This document shows, piece after piece, positions 1-13,800 of a DNA stretch of 34,691 bases. A program made the position numbers and the translations under genes. Numbering within the stretch: the stretch's first letter is position 1; each line of letters begins with the position of its first letter. The stretch is from Liolophura sinensis. Taxonomy: Eukaryota > Mollusca > Polyplacophora > Chitonida > Chitonidae. Below the pieces are notes generated by a model. The model was not told the origin of the DNA. It searched no databases and saw only the letters and a list, made by a program, of their open reading frames with translations. Location of the stretch: contig NW_027018370.1 in the NCBI RefSeq assembly GCF_032854445.1, positions 1 to 34,691 on the forward strand, written 5' to 3'.

Positions 1-1484
1 TTTTGTTTTTTTTATATACAAATGGTGTGGTTTTTCTACATGTAGATAAAGACATTGAGTTTGTCTTCGACTTAGAAGTAAGACATTTGCTGGGTGAGTT
101 AATGGGCTTGGCCCAAAGATTTGACGTCGTCTGGGCTACCGAAGGGCACAGAACTTATAATGAAAAGTTGAATATAGTAATGACCAGTCGCGATTGTACA
201 TAGTTAATTGTAGCCGATTTCCATTCGCAAAAAGACAAGGCAAAAATCCAAAAGTAGAAAAACTGTTCCAATGCTGCTGGTAAGAGGCTAATCCGACGTA
301 TTTTGTGACGAGAAATCGAATGGTGCAAACCGCGTTGCTCTCCGACCAATACTTTTGGCTGTAGCCACAAATGAATAATCAATGATGTCAAGATCACGTG
401 CCCAGCAACGGCTCTTACTCCATGGAAACCAAGGAAATTTGCAATTTTTCAACAGCTGGAGATGCCTGGCCCAATTGCGCATCCTTTGGCACCTTATTGA
501 TGTGGGTCAGTGTTCAATTGTACTTTTTACAGCGGATTGTATCAAGTACCTTTTGTTTTTTTTACATACAAATGGTGTGGTTTTTCTACATGTAGATAAA
601 GACATTGAGTTTGTCTTCGACTTAGAAGTAAGACATTTGTTGGGTGAGTTAAATGGGCTTGGCCCAAAGATTTGACGTCGTCTGGGCTACCGAAGGGCAC
701 ATAACTTATAATGAAAAGTTGAATATAGTAATGACCAGTCGCGATTGTACATAGTTAATGTAGCCGATTTCAATTCGCAAAATGACCAGGCAAAAATCCA
801 AAAGTGGAAAAACTGTTCCAATGCTGCTGGTAGGAGGCTAATCCGACGTATTTTGTGACGAGAAATCGAATGGTGCAAACCGCGTTGCTCTCCGACCAAT
901 ACTTTTGGCTGTAGCCACAAATGAATAATCAATGATGTCAAGATCACGTGCCCAGCAACGGCTCTTACTCCATGGAAACCAAGGAAATTTGCAATTTTTC
1001 AACAGCTGGAGATGCCTGGCCCAATTGCGCATCCTTTGGCACCTTATTGATGTGGGTCAGTGTTCAATTGTACTTTTTACAGCGGATTGTATCAAGTACC
1101 TTTGTTTTTTTTATATACAAATGGTGTGTGGTTTTTTCTACATGTAGATAAAGACATTGAGTTTGTCTTCGACTTAGAAGTAAGACATTTGCTGGGTGAG
1201 TTAAATGGGCTTGGCCCAAAGATTTGACGTCGTCTGGGCTACCGAAGGGCACAGAACTTATAATGAAATGTTGAATATAGTAATGACCATTCGCGATTGT
1301 ACATAGTTAATGTAGCCGATTTCAATCAGCAAAATGACCAGGCAAAAATCCAAAAGTGGAAAAAACTGTTCCAATGCTGCTGGTAAGAGGCTAATCCGAC
1401 GTATTTTGTGACGAGAAATCGAATGGCGCAAACCGCGTTGCTCTCCGACCAATACTTTTGGCTGTAGCCACAAATGAATAATCA

Positions 1485-3136
1485 ATGATGTCAAGATCAC
1501 GTGCCCAGCAACGGCTCTTACTCCATGGAAACCAAGGAAATTTGCAATTTTTCAACAGCTGGAGATGCCTGGCCCAATTGCGCATCCTTTGGCACCTTAT
1601 TGATGTGGGTCAGTGTTCAATTGTACTTTTTACAGCGGATTGTATCAAGTACCTTTTGTTTTTTTTACATACAAATGGTGTGGTTTTTCTACATGTAGAT
1701 AAAGACATTGAGTTTGTCTTCGACTTAGAAGTAAGACATTTGTTGGGTGAGTTAAATGGGCTTGGCCCAAAGATTTGACGTCGTCTGGGCTACCGAAGGG
1801 CACATAACTTATAATGAAAAGTTGAATATAGTAAATGACCAGTCGCGATTGTACATAGTTAATGCAGCCGATTTCAATTAGCAAAATGACCAGGCAAAAA
1901 TCCAAAAGTGGAAAATCTGTTCCAATGCTGCTGGTAAGAGGCTAATCCGACGTATTTTGTGACGAGAAATCGAATGGTGCAAACCGCGTTGCTCTCCGAC
2001 CAATACTTTTGGCTGTAGCCACAAATGAATAATCAATGATGTCAAGATCACGTGCCCAGCAACGGCTCTTACTCCATGGAAACCAAGGAAATTTGCAATT
2101 TTTCAACCGCTGGAGATGCCTGGCCCAATTGCGCATCCTTTGGCACCTTATTGATGTGGGTCAGTGTTCAATTGTACTTTTTACAGCGGATTGTATCAAG
2201 TACCTTGTGTTTTTTTTATATACAAATGGTGTGGTTTTTCTACATGTAGATAAAGACATTGGGTTTGTCTTCGACTTAGAAGTAAGACATTTGTTGGGTG
2301 AGTTAAATGGGCTTGACCCAAAGATTTGACGTCGTCTGGGCTACCGAAGGGCACATAACTTATAATGAAAAGTTGAATATAGTAATGACCAGTCGCGATT
2401 GTACATAGTTAATGTAGCCGATTTCAATTAGCAAAATGACCAGGCAAAAATCCAAAAGTGAAAAACTGTTCCAATGCTGCTGGTAAGAGGCTAATCCGAC
2501 GTATTTTGTGACGAGAAATCGAATGGTGCAAACCGCGTTGCTCTCCGACCAATACTTTTGGCTGTAGCCACAAATGAATAATCAATGATGTCAAGATCAC
2601 GTGCCCAGCAACGGCTCTTACTCCATGGAAACCAAGGAAATTTGCAATTTTTCAACAGCTGGAGATGCCTGGCCCAATTGCGCATCCTTTGGCACCTTAT
2701 TGATGTGGGTCAGTGTTCAATTGTACTTTTTACAGCGGATTGTATCAAGTACCTTGTGTTTTTTTTACATACAAATGGTGTGGTTTTTCTACATGTAGAT
2801 AAAAGACATTGAGTTTGTCTTCGACTTAGAAGTAAGACATTTGTTGGGTGAGTTAAATGGGCTTGGCCCAAAGATTTGACGTCGTCTGGGCTACCGAAGG
2901 GCACAGAACTTATATTGAAATGTTGAATATAGTAATGACCAGTCGCGATTGTACATAGTTAATGTAGCCGATTTCAATTAGCAAAATGACCAGGCAAAAA
3001 TCCAAAAGTGGAAAAAACTGTTCCAATGCTGCTGGTAAGAGGCTAATCCGACGTATTTTGTGACGACAAATCGAATGGTGCAAACCGCGTTGCTCTCCGA
3101 CCAATACTTTTGGCTGTAGCCACAAATGAATAATCA
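1485..3136. repeat. Three-monomer block duplicated at 9190-10839
   Basis: The three copies starting at 1485, 2036 and 2585 match those at 9190, 9740 and 10290 in order, including rare shared variants: GCAGCC with GAAAATCTG in the first, CAACCGCTGG and GGGCTTGACCC in the second, and CACAGAAC with GAAATGTTG in the third. A few single-base differences separate the blocks, such as an extra A near 1834 and GGGTTT for GAGTTT near 2260. The following monomers no longer match. The offset is 7705 bp, or 14 units. Confidence 0.8.
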
Positions 3137-6100
3137 ATGATGTCAAGATCACGTGCCCAGCAACGGCTCTTACTCCATGGAAACCAAGGAAATTTGCAAT
3201 TTTTCAACAGCTGGAGATGCCTGGCCCAATTGCGCATCCTTTGGCACCTTATTGATGTGGGTCAGTGTTCAATTGTACTTTTTACAGCGGATTGTATCAA
3301 GTACCTTTTGTTTTTTTTATATACAAATGGTGTGGTTTTTCTACATGTAGATAAAGACATTGAGTTTGTCTTCGACTTAGAAGTAAGACATTTGCTGGGT
3401 GAGTTAAATGGGCTTGGCCCAAAGATTTGACGTCGTCTGGGCTACCGAAGGGCACATAACTTATAATGAAAAGTTGAATATAGTAATGACCAGTCGCGAT
3501 TGTACATAGTTAATGTAGCCGATTTCAATTAGCAAAATGACCAGGCAAAAATCCAAAAGTGGAAAAACTGTTCCAATGCTGCTGGTAAGAGGCTAATCCG
3601 ACGTATTTGTGACGAGAAATCGAATGGTGCAAACCGCGTTGCTCTCCGACCAATACTTTTGGCTGTAGTCACAAATGAATAATCAATGATGTCAAGATCA
3701 CGTGCCCAGCAACGGCTCTTACTCCATGGAAACCAAGGAAATTTGCAATTTTTCAACAGCTGGAGATGCCTGGCCCAATTGCGCATCCTTTGGCACCTTA
3801 TTGATGTGGGTCAGTGTTCAATTGTACTTTTTACAGCGGATTGTATCAAGTACCTTTTGTTTTTTTTATATACAAATGGTGTGGTTTTTCTACATGTAGA
3901 TAAAGACATTGAGTTTGTCTTCGACTTAGAAGTAAGACATTTGCTGGGTGAGTTAAATGGGCTTGGCCCAAAGATTTGGACGTCGTCTGGGCTACCGAAG
4001 GGCACAGAACTTATAATGAAAAGTTGAATATAGTAATGACCAGTCGCGATTGTACATAGTTAATGTAGCCGATTTCCATTCGCAAAAAGACAAGGCAAAA
4101 ATCCAAAAGTAGAAAAACTGTTCCAATGCTGCTGGTAAGAGGCTAATCCGACGTATTTTGTGACGAGAAATCGAATGGTGCAAACCGCGTTGCTCTCCGA
4201 CCAATACTTTTGGCTGTAGCCACAAATGAATAATCAATGATGTCAAGATCACGTGCCCAGCAACGGCTCTTACTCCATGGAAACCAAGGAAATTTGCAAT
4301 TTTTCAACAGCTGGAGATGCCTGGCCCAATTGCGCATCCTTTGGCACCTTATTGATGTGGGTCAGTGTTCAATTGTACTTTTTACAGCGGATTGTATCAA
4401 GTACCTTTTGTTTTTTTTTACATACAAATGGTGTGGTTTTTCTACATGTAGATAAAGACATTGAGTTTGTCTTCGACTTAGAAGTAAGACATTTGTTGGG
4501 TGAGTTAAATGGGCTTGGCCCAAAGATTTGACGTCGTCTGGGCTACCGAAGGGCACATAACTTATAATGAAAAGTTGAATATAGTAATGACCAGTCGCGA
4601 TTGTACATAGTTAATGTAGCCGATTTCAATTCGCAAAATGACCAGGCAAAAATCCAAAAGTGGAAAAACTGTTCCAATGCTGCTGGTAGGAGGCTAATCC
4701 GACGTATTTTGTGACGAGAAATCGAATGGTGCAAACCGCGTTGCTCTCCGACCAATACTTTTGGCTGTAGCCACAAATGAATAATCAATGATGTCAAGAT
4801 CACGTGCCCAGCAACGGCTCTTACTCCATGGAAACCAAGGAAATTTGCAATTTTTCAACAGCTGGAGATGCCTGGCCCAATTGCGCATCCTTTGGCACCT
4901 TATTGATGTGGGTCAGTGTTCAATTGTACTTTTTACAGCGGATTGTATCAAGTACCTTTTGTTTTTTTTTATATACAAATGGTGTGGTTTTTCTACATGT
5001 AGATAAAGACATTGAGTTTGTCTTCGACTTAGAAGTAAGACATTTGCTGGGTGAGTTAAATGGGCTTGGCCCAAAGATTTGACGTCGTCTGGGCTACCGA
5101 AGGGCACATAACTTATAATGAAAAGTTGAATATAGTAATGACCAGTCGCGATTGTACATAGTTAATGTAGCCGATTTCAATTAGCAAAATGACCAGGCAA
5201 AAATCCAAAAGTGGAAAAACTGTTCCAATGCTGCTGGTAAGAGGCTAATCCGACGTATTTTGTGACGAGAAATCGAATGGTGCAAACAGCGTTGCTCTCC
5301 GACCAATACTTTTGGCTGTAGCCACAAATGAATAATCAATGATGTCAAGATCACGTGCCCAGCAACGGCTCTTACTCCATGGAAACCAAGGAAATTTGCA
5401 ATTTTTCAACAGCTGGAGATGCCTGGCCCCATTGCGTCCTTTGGCACCTTATTGATGTGGGTCAGTGTTCAAATGTACTTTTTACAGCGGATTGTATCAA
5501 GTACCTTTTTGTTTTTTTATATACAAATGGTGTGGTTTTTCTACATGTAGATAAAGACATTGAGTTTTGTCTTCGACTTAGAAGTAAGACATTTGCTGGG
5601 TGAGTTAAATGGCTTGGCCCAAAGATTTGACGTCGTCTGGGCTACCGAAGGGCACAGAACTTATAATGAAAAGTTGAATATAGTAATGACCAGTCGCGAT
5701 TGTACATAGTTAATGTAGCCGATTTCAATTCGCAAAAAGACAAGGCAAAAATCCAAAAGTAGAAATACTGCTCCAATGCTGCTGGTAAGAGGCTAATCCG
5801 ACGTATTTTGTGACGAGAAATCGAATGGTGCAAACCGCGTTGCTCTCCGACCATACTTTTGGCTGTAGCCACAAATGAATAATCAATGATGTCAAGATCA
5901 CGTGCCCAGCAACGGCTCTTACTCCATGGAAACCAAGGAAATTTGCAATTTTTTCACAGCTGGAGATGCCTGGCCCAATTGCGCATCCTTTGGCACCTTA
6001 TTGATGTGGGTCAGTGTTCAATTGTACTTTTTACAGCGATTGTATCAAGTTCCTTTTGTTTTTTTTACATACAAATGGTGTGGTTTTTCTACATGTAGAT

Positions 6101-9100
6101 AAAGACATTGAGTTTGTCTTCGACTTAGAAGTAAAACATTTGTTGGGTGAGTTAAAAGGGCTTGGCCCAAAGATTTGACGTCGTCTGGGCTACCGAAGGG
6201 CACATAACTTATAATGAAAAGTTGAATATAGTAATGACCAGTCGCGATTGTACATAGTTAATGTAGCCGATTTCAATTCGCAAAAAGACAAGGCAAAAAT
6301 CCAAAAGTAGAAAAACTGTTCCAATGCTGCTGGTAAGAGGCTAATCCGACGTATTTTGTGACGAGAAATCGAATGGTGCAAACCGCGTTGCTCTCCGACC
6401 AATACTTTTGGCTGTAGCCACAAATGAATAATCAATGATGTCAAGATCACGTGCCCAGCAACGGCTCTTACTCCATGGAAACCAAGGAAATTTGCAATTT
6501 TTCAACAGCTGGAGATGCCTGGCCCAATTGCGCATCCTTTGGCACCTTATTGATGTGGGTCAGTGTTCAATTGTACTTTTTACAGCGGATTGTATCAAGT
6601 ACCTTTTGTTTTTTTTTTACATACAAATGGTGTGGTTTTTCTACATGTAGATAAAGACATTGAGTTTGTCTTCGACTTAGAAGTAAGACATTTGTTGGGT
6701 GAGTTAAATGGGCTTGGCCCAAAGATTTGACGTCGTCCTGGGCTACCGAAGGGCACATAACTTATAATGAAAAAGTTGAATATAGTAATGACCAGTCGCG
6801 ATTGTACATAGTTAATGCAGCCGATTTTCAATTAGCAAAAAGAACAGGCAAAAATCCAAAAGTGGAAAAACTGTTCCAATGCTGCTGGTAAAGGGCTAAT
6901 CCGACGTATTTTGTGACGAGAAATCGAATGGTGCAAACCGCGTTGCTCTCCGACCAATACTTTTGGCTGTAGCCACAAATGAATATTCAATGATGTCAAG
7001 ATCACGTGCCCAGCAACGGCTCTTACTCCATGGAAACCAAGGAAATTTGCAATTTTTCAACAGCTGGAGATGCCTGGCCCAATTGCGCATCCTTTGGCAC
7101 CTTATTGATGTGGGTCAGTGTTTAATTGTACTTTTTACAGCGGGTTGTATGAAGTACCTTGTGTTTTTTTTTATATACAAATGGTGTGGTTTTTCTACAT
7201 GTAGATAAAGACATTGAGTTTGTCTTCGACTTAGAAGTAAGACATTTGCTGGGTGAGTTAAATGGGCTTGGCCCAAAGATTTGACGTCGTCTGGCTACCG
7301 AAGGGCACATAACTTATAATGAAATGTTGATATAGTAATGACTAGTCGCGATTGTACATAGTTAATGTAGCCGATTTCAATTAGCAAAATGACCAGCAAA
7401 AATCCAAAAGTGGAAAAACTGTTCCAATGCTGCTGGTAAGAGGCTAATCCGACGTATTTGTGACGAGAAATCGAATGGTGCAAACCGCGTTGCTCTCCGA
7501 CCAATACTTTTGGCTGTAGCCACAAATGAATAATCAATGATGTCAAGATCACGTGCCCCAGCAACGGCTCTTACTCCATGGAAACCAAGGAAATTTGCAA
7601 TTTTTCAACAGCTGGAGATGCCTGGCCCCAATTGCGCATCCTTTGGCACCTTATTGATGTGGGTCAGTGTTCAATTGTACTTTTTACAGCGGATTGTATC
7701 AAGTACCTTGTGTTTTTTTTTATATACAAATGGTGTGGTTTTTCTACATGTAGATAAAGACATTGAGTTTGTCTTCGACTTAGAAGTAAGACATTTGTTG
7801 GGTGAGTTAAATGGGCTTGACCCAAAGATTTGACGTCGTCTGGGCTACCGAATGGCACATAACTTATAATGAAAAGTTGAATATAGTAATGACCAGTCGC
7901 GATTGTACATAGTTAATGTAGCCGATTTCAATTAGCAAAATGACCAGGCAAAAATCCAAAAGTGGAAAAACTGTTCCAATGCTGCTGGTAAGAGGCTAAT
8001 CCGACGTATTTTGTGACGAGAAATCGAATGGTGCAAACCGCGTTGCTCTCCGACCAATACTTTTGGCTGTAGCCACAAATGAATAATCAATGATGTCAAG
8101 ATCACGTGCCCAGCAACGGCTCTTACTCCATGGAAACCAAGGAAATTTGCAATTTTTCAACAGCTGGAGATGCCTGGCCCAATTGCGCATCCTTTGGCAC
8201 CTTATTGATGTGGGTCAGTGTTTAATTGTACTTTTTACAGCGGGTTGTATCAAGTACCTTGTGTTTTTTTTATATACAAATGGTGTGGTTTTTCTACATG
8301 TAGATAAAGACATTGAGTTTGTCTTCGACTTAGAAGTAAGACATTTGCTGGGTGAGTTAAATGGGCTTGGCCCAAAGATTTGACGTCGTCTGGGCTACCG
8401 AAGGGCACATAACTTATAATGAAAAGTTGAATATAGTAATGACCAGTCGCGATTGTACATAGTTAATGTAGCCGATTTCAATTCGCAAAAAGACAAGGCA
8501 AAAATCCAAAAGTAGAAAAACTGTTCCAATGCTGCTGGTAAGAGGCTAATCCGACGTATTTTGTGACGAGAAATCGAATGGTGCAAACCGCGTTGCTCTC
8601 CGGCCAAAACTTTTGGCTGTAGCCACAAATGAATAATCAATGATGTCAAGACCACGTGCCCAGCAACGGCTCTTACTCCATGGAAACCAAGGAAATTTGC
8701 AATTTTTCAACAGCTGGAGATGCCTGGCCCAATTGCGCATCCTTTGGCACCTTATTGATGTGGGTCAGTGTTCAATTGTACTTTTTACAGCGGATTGTAT
8801 CAAGTACCTTGTGTTTTTTTTATATACAAATGGTGTGGTTTTTCTACATGTAGATAAAGACATTGAGTTTGTCTTCGACTTAGAAGTAAGACATTTGCTG
8901 GGTGAGTTAAATGGGCTTGGCCCAAAGATTTGACGTCGTCTGGGCTACCGAAGGGCACATAACTTATAATGAAAAGTTGAATATAGTAATGACCAGTCGC
9001 GATTGTACATAGTTAATGTAGCCGATTTCAATTCGCAAAAAGACAAGGCAAAAATCCAAAAGTAGAAAAACTGTTCCAATGCTGCTGGTAAGAGGCTAAT

Positions 9101-9189
9101 CCGACGTATTTTGTGACGAGAAATCGAATGGTGCAAACCGCGTTGCTCTCCGACCAATACTTTTGGCTGTAGCCACAAATGAATAATCA

Positions 9190-10839
9190 ATGATGTCAAG
9201 ATCACGTGCCCAGCAACGGCTCTTACTCCATGGAAACCAAGGAAATTTGCAATTTTTCAACAGCTGGAGATGCCTGGCCCAATTGCGCATCCTTTGGCAC
9301 CTTATTGATGTGGGTCAGTGTTCAATTGTACTTTTTACAGCGGATTGTATCAAGTACCTTTTGTTTTTTTTACATACAAATGGTGTGGTTTTTCTACATG
9401 TAGATAAAGACATTGAGTTTGTCTTCGACTTAGAAGTAAGACATTTGTTGGGTGAGTTAAATGGGCTTGGCCCAAAGATTTGACGTCGTCTGGGCTACCG
9501 AAGGGCACATAACTTATAATGAAAAGTTGAATATAGTAATGACCAGTCGCGATTGTACATAGTTAATGCAGCCGATTTCAATTAGCAAAATGACCAGGCA
9601 AAAATCCAAAAGTGGAAAATCTGTTCCAATGCTGCTGGTAAGAGGCTAATCCGACGTATTTTGTGACGAGAAATCGAATGGTGCAAACCGCGTTGCTCTC
9701 CGACCAATACTTTTGGCTGTAGCCACAAATGAATAATCAATGATGTCAAGATCACGTGCCCAGCAACGGCTCTTACTCCATGGAAACCAAGGAAATTTGC
9801 AATTTTTCAACCGCTGGAGATGCCTGGCCCAATTGCGCATCCTTTGGCACCTTATTGATGTGGGTCAGTGTTCAATTGTACTTTTTACAGCGGATTGTAT
9901 CAAGTACCTTGTGTTTTTTTTATATACAAATGGTGTGGTTTTTCTACATGTAGATAAAGACATTGAGTTTGTCTTCGACTTAGAAGTAAGACATTTGTTG
10001 GGTGAGTTAAATGGGCTTGACCCAAAGATTTGACGTCGTCTGGGCTACCGAAGGGCACATAACTTATAATGAAAAGTTGAATATAGTAATGACCAGTCGC
10101 GATTGTACATAGTTAATGTAGCCGATTTCAATTAGCAAAATGACCAGGCAAAAATCCAAAAGTGGAAAAACTGTTCCAATGCTGCTGGTAAGAGGCTAAT
10201 CCGACGTATTTTGTGACGAGAAATCGAATGGTGCAAACCGCGTTGCTCTCCGACCAATACTTTTGGCTGTAGCCACAAATGAATAATCAATGATGTCAAG
10301 ATCACGTGCCCAGCAACGGCTCTTACTCCATGGAAACCAAGGAAATTTGCAATTTTTCAACAGCTGGAGATGCCTGGCCCAATTGCGCATCCTTTGGCAC
10401 CTTATTGATGTGGGTCAGTGTTCAATTGTACTTTTTACAGCGGATTGTATCAAGTACCTTGTGTTTTTTTTACATACAAATGGTGTGGTTTTTCTACATG
10501 TAGATAAAGACATTGAGTTTGTCTTCGACTTAGAAGTAAGACATTTGTTGGGTGAGTTAAATGGGCTTGGCCCAAAGATTTGACGTCGTCTGGGCTACCG
10601 AAGGGCACAGAACTTATAATGAAATGTTGAATATAGTAATGACCAGTCGCGATTGTACATAGTTAATGTAGCCGATTTCAATTAGCAAAATGACCAGGCA
10701 AAAATCCAAAAGTGGAAAAACTGTTCCAATGCTGCTGGTAAGAGGCTAATCCGACGTATTTTGTGACGAGAAATCGAATGGTGCAAACCGCGTTGCTCTC
10801 CGACCAATACTTTTGGCTGTAGCCACAAATGAATAATCA
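9190..10839. repeat. Three-monomer block, partner of 1485-3136
   Basis: This is the second copy of the three-monomer block. Its units are exactly 550 bp each, whereas the partner shows small indels, so this copy is probably nearer to the shared sequence or is better resolved. Confidence 0.8.
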
Positions 10840-13800
10840 ATGATGTCAAGATCACGTGCCCAGCAACGGCTCTTACTCCATGGAAACCAAGGAAATTTGC
10901 AATTTTTCAACAGCTGGAGATGCCTGGCCCAATTGCGCATCCTTTGGCACCTTATTGATGTGGGTCAGTGTTCAATTGTACTTTTTACAGCGGATTGTAT
11001 CAAGTACCTTGTGTTTTTTTTATATACAAATGGTGTGGTTTTTCTACATGTAGATAAAGACATTGAGTTTGTCTTCGACTTAGAAGTAAGACATTTGTTG
11101 GGTGAGTTAAATGGGCTTGACCCAAAGATTTGACGTCGTCTGGGCTACCGAAGGGCACATAACTTATAATGAAAAGTTGAATATAGTAATGACCAGTCGC
11201 GATTGTACATAGTTAATGTAGCCGATTTCAATTAGCAAAAAGAACAGGCAAAAATCCAAAAGTGGAAAAACTGTTCCAATGCTGCTGGTAAGAGGCTAAT
11301 CCGACGTATTTTGTGACGAGAAATCGAATGGTGCAAACCGCGTTGCTCTCCGACCAATACTTTTGGCTGTAGCCACAAATGAATAATCAATGATGTCAAG
11401 ATCACGTGCCCAGCAACGGCTCTTACTCCATGGAAACCAAGGAAATTTGCAATTTTTCAACAGCTGGAGATGCCTGGCCCAATTGCGCATCCTTTGGCAC
11501 CTTATTGATGTGGGTCAGTGTTCAATTGTACTTTTTACAGCGGGTTGTATCAAGTACCTTGTGTTTTTTTTACATACAAATGGTGTGGTTTTTCTACATG
11601 TAGATAAAGACATTGAGTTTGTCTTCGACTTAGAAGTAAGACATTTGTTGGGTGAGTTAAATGGGCTTGGCCCAAAGATTTGACGTCGTCTGGGCTACCG
11701 AAGGGCACATAACTTATAATGAAAAGTTGAATATAGTAATGACCAGTCGCGATTGTACATAGTTAATGCAGCCGATTTCAATTAGCAAAAAGAACAGGCA
11801 AAAATCCAAAAGTGGAAAAACTGTTCCAATGCTGCTGGTAAGAGGCTAATCCGACGTATTTTGTGACGAGAAATCGAATGGTGCAAACCGCGTTGCTCTC
11901 CGACCAATACTTTTGGCTGTAGCCCACAAATGAATAATCAATGATGTCAAGATCACGTGCCCAGCAACGGCTCTTACTCCATGGAAACCAAGGAAATTTG
12001 CAATTTTTCAACAGCTGGAGATGCCTGGCCCAATTGCGCATCCTTTGGCACCTTATTGATGTGGGTCAGTGTTCAATTGTACTTTTTACAGCGGGTTGTA
12101 TCAAGTACCTTGTGTTTTTTTTATATACAAATGGTGTGGTTTTTCTACATGTAGATAAAGACATTGACTTTGTCTTCGACTTAGAAGTAAGACATTTGCT
12201 GGGTGAGTTAAATGGGCTTGGCCCAAAGATTTGACGTCGTCTGGGCTACCGAAGGGCACATAACTTATAATGAAAAGTTGAATATAGTAATGACCAGTCG
12301 CGATTGTACATAGTTAATGCAGCCGATTTCAATTAGCAAAAAGACCAGGCAAAAATCCAAAAGTGGAAAAACTGTTCCAATGCTGCTGGTAAGAGGCTAA
12401 TCCGACGTATTTTGTGACGAGAAATCGAATGGTGCAAACCGCGTTGCTCTCCGACCAATACTTTTGGCTGTAGCCACAAATGAATAATCAATGATGTCAA
12501 GATCACGTGCCCAGCAACGGCTCTTACTCCATGGAAACCATAGAAATTTTCAATTTTTCAACAGCTGGAGATGCCTGGCCCAATTGCGCATCTTTTGGCG
12601 CCTTATTGATGTGGGTCAGTGTTCAATTGTACTTTTTACAGCGGACTGTATCAAGTACCTTGTGTTTTTTTATATACAAATGGTGTGGTTTTTCTACATG
12701 TAGATAAAGACATTGAGTTTGTCTTCGACTTAGAAGTAAGACATTTGCTGGGTGAGTTAAATGGGCTTGGCCCAAAGATTTGACGTCGTCTGGGCTACCG
12801 AAGGGCACATAACTTATAATGAAATGTTGAATATAGTAATGACCAGTCGCGATTGTACATAGTTAATGTAGCCGATTTCAATTCGCAAAAAGACCAGGCA
12901 AAAATCCAAAAGTGGAAAAACTGTTCCAATGCTGCTGGTAAGAGGCTAATCCGACGTATTTTGTGACGAGAAATCGAATGGTGCAAACCGCGTTGCTCTC
13001 CGACCAATACTTTTGGCTGTAGCCACAAATGAATAATCAATGATGTCAAGATCACGTGCCCAGCAACGGCTCTTACTCCATGGAAACCAAGGAAATTTGC
13101 AATTTTTCAACAGCTGGAGATGCCTGGCCCAATTGCGCATCCTTTGGCACCTTATTGATGTGGGTCAGTGTTCAATTGTACTTTTTACAGCGGATTGTAT
13201 CAAGTACCTTTTGTTTTTTTTATATACAAATGGTGTGGTTTTTCTACATGTAGATAAAGACATTGAGTTTGTCTTCGACTTAGAAGTAAGACATTTGCTG
13301 GGTGAGTTAAATGGGCTTGGCCCAAAGATTTGACGTCCTCTGGGCTACCGAAGGGCACATAACTTATAATGAAAAGTTGAATATAGTAATGACCAGTCGC
13401 GATTGTACATAGTTAATGTAGCCGAATTCAATTCGCAAAAAGACCAGGCAAAAATCCAAAAGTAGAAAAACTGTTCCAATGCTGCTGGTAAGAGGCTAAT
13501 CCGACGTGTTTTGTGACGAGAAATCGAATGGTGCAAACCGCGTTGCTCTCCGACCAATACTTTTGGCTGTAGCCACAAATGAATAATCAATGATGTCAAG
13601 ATCACGTGCCCAGCAACGGCTCTTACTCCATGGAAACCAAGGAAATTTGCAATTTTTCAACAGCTGGAGATGCCTGGCCCAATTGCGCATCCTTTGGCAC
13701 CTTATTGATGTGGGTCAGTGTTCAATTGTACTTTTTACAGCGGATTGTATCAAGTACCTTTTGTTTTTTTTTATATACAAATGGTGTGGTTTTTCTACAT

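Noticed and set aside
382-675. A 97-codon plus-strand ORF (starting MMSRSRAQQ) and 64-86-codon minus-strand ORFs recurring in most monomers
   Set aside because: They overlap in several frames on both strands, are cut by the T-run length and single-base indels in many copies, and show no known domain. DNA-level identity explains their recurrence without protein selection.
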